Assembly: GCF_016920785.2 (NCBI RefSeq)
Contig: NW_024609839.1
Location: forward strand, 23,437,085-23,501,084
Reading direction: 5' to 3'
Length of the DNA: 64,000 bases
Origin: Ixodes scapularis
Lineage: Eukaryota; Arthropoda; Arachnida; Ixodida; Ixodidae
A program made the translations under genes and the position numbers. The notes under the pieces are model-generated. The model had not been told where the DNA came from. It worked only from the letters and a program-made list of their open reading frames with translations, and did no database searches. Below, one piece after another: positions 63,622 to 64,000 of the stretch (positions are counted from its first letter, which is position 1; each line of letters opens with the position of its first letter).

Positions 63622-64000
63622 TCGTCTTTTTCTGAGCCCATCCTTCGAGGCTGGTAAACCGTGACAGTGCGCTTTTAGTCTGTGTGGATGTAATTGCGTG
63701 TCTTTCAGCCTTTGACCGCACTCTGACCCAAGTATAGGAAGGCCGTCTGCTATCTTGGGCCGATCCAGGCGGCGCTACAGTCGACGCGCGGGTGTAGAAA
63801 AGCAAAACATAAAGATAAAAAGGGTGCACTTCAGAGGAGAAGAGAGTAGATGTCACTACCTTTTTTATTTAGGGGTATTACTTGCACCGTGGAGACCGAT
63901 AGAAGAAGGTTGAATCAGAAGGTTCAGCTAACCGGCGATGGAAACGTTGATGAGACTTCTCATTGCCCTCAAATTTAAGAAAGCTGTCAAAGGCTGTTCG
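63622..64000. other. No gene seen
   Basis: Only the direct-repeat partner at 63740-63810 described above. Confidence 0.35.

Overview
The window is eukaryotic nuclear DNA, most likely from an arachnid and probably a hard tick. The host gene is intron-rich, intergenic DNA is AT-rich, G/C homopolymer runs are frequent, and mobile-element debris is dense (non-LTR LINEs, a Ty3-type LTR element, hAT, PIF/Harbinger, mariner-like and TTAA-type elements, tRNA-derived SINEs). The tick assignment comes from recognising these families by eye, not from a search.

The one clear host gene is on the plus strand: the 3' part of an M13 (neprilysin-type) zinc metallopeptidase, with exons at 8903-9033, 12441-12506, 12805-12906, 18658-18720 and 19297-19396. 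The ENIAD zinc-ligand motif, the PGL segment and the C-terminal cysteines and tryptophan are present. The penultimate exon has lost the usual His-Ser-Pro...Arg segment and ends in an in-frame stop, so the copy is probably decayed. A second possible host gene starts on the minus strand near 60.9 kb: one 58-codon exon with a good donor site and a CpG-rich promoter carrying CCAAT, ETS-like, E-box and CRE motifs.

Layout: 0.2-3.5 kb holds a LINE ORF1 remnant, a broken Harbinger transposase, a 186-bp tandem dimer interrupted by a small hAT element, and a TA-flanked MITE. At 5.9-7.7 kb a LINE endonuclease is split by a TTAA-flanked MITE that itself contains a hAT element. 8.9-19.4 kb is the M13 gene with hAT and Harbinger insertions in its introns. 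At 21.4-24.0 kb a broken mariner-type transposase lies between 299-bp inverted repeats. 24.9-28 kb holds an integrase remnant and small repeats. 28.2-35.8 kb holds three copies of a large repeat element built from 42-bp units rich in TGACGTCA and GTCACGTGAC palindromes, with a Ty3-type pol lodged between two copies. 36-39 kb holds a SINE, a MITE and a LINE 3' end. 39.4-44.2 kb is a near-full-length LINE with two MITE insertions. 45-50 kb holds two SINEs and two 1.1-kb hAT elements. 51-53.5 kb holds further MITEs. 54-56.9 kb is a minus-strand LINE. 59-64 kb holds a Harbinger transposase exon, a SINE, the putative minus-strand exon, a Ty3-type linker remnant and a 1.3-kb Harbinger-like element.

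Almost every mobile gene here is broken. Several insertion events can nevertheless be dated relative to each other from target-site duplications and restored reading frames. All alignments were done by eye; counts and identities are approximate.
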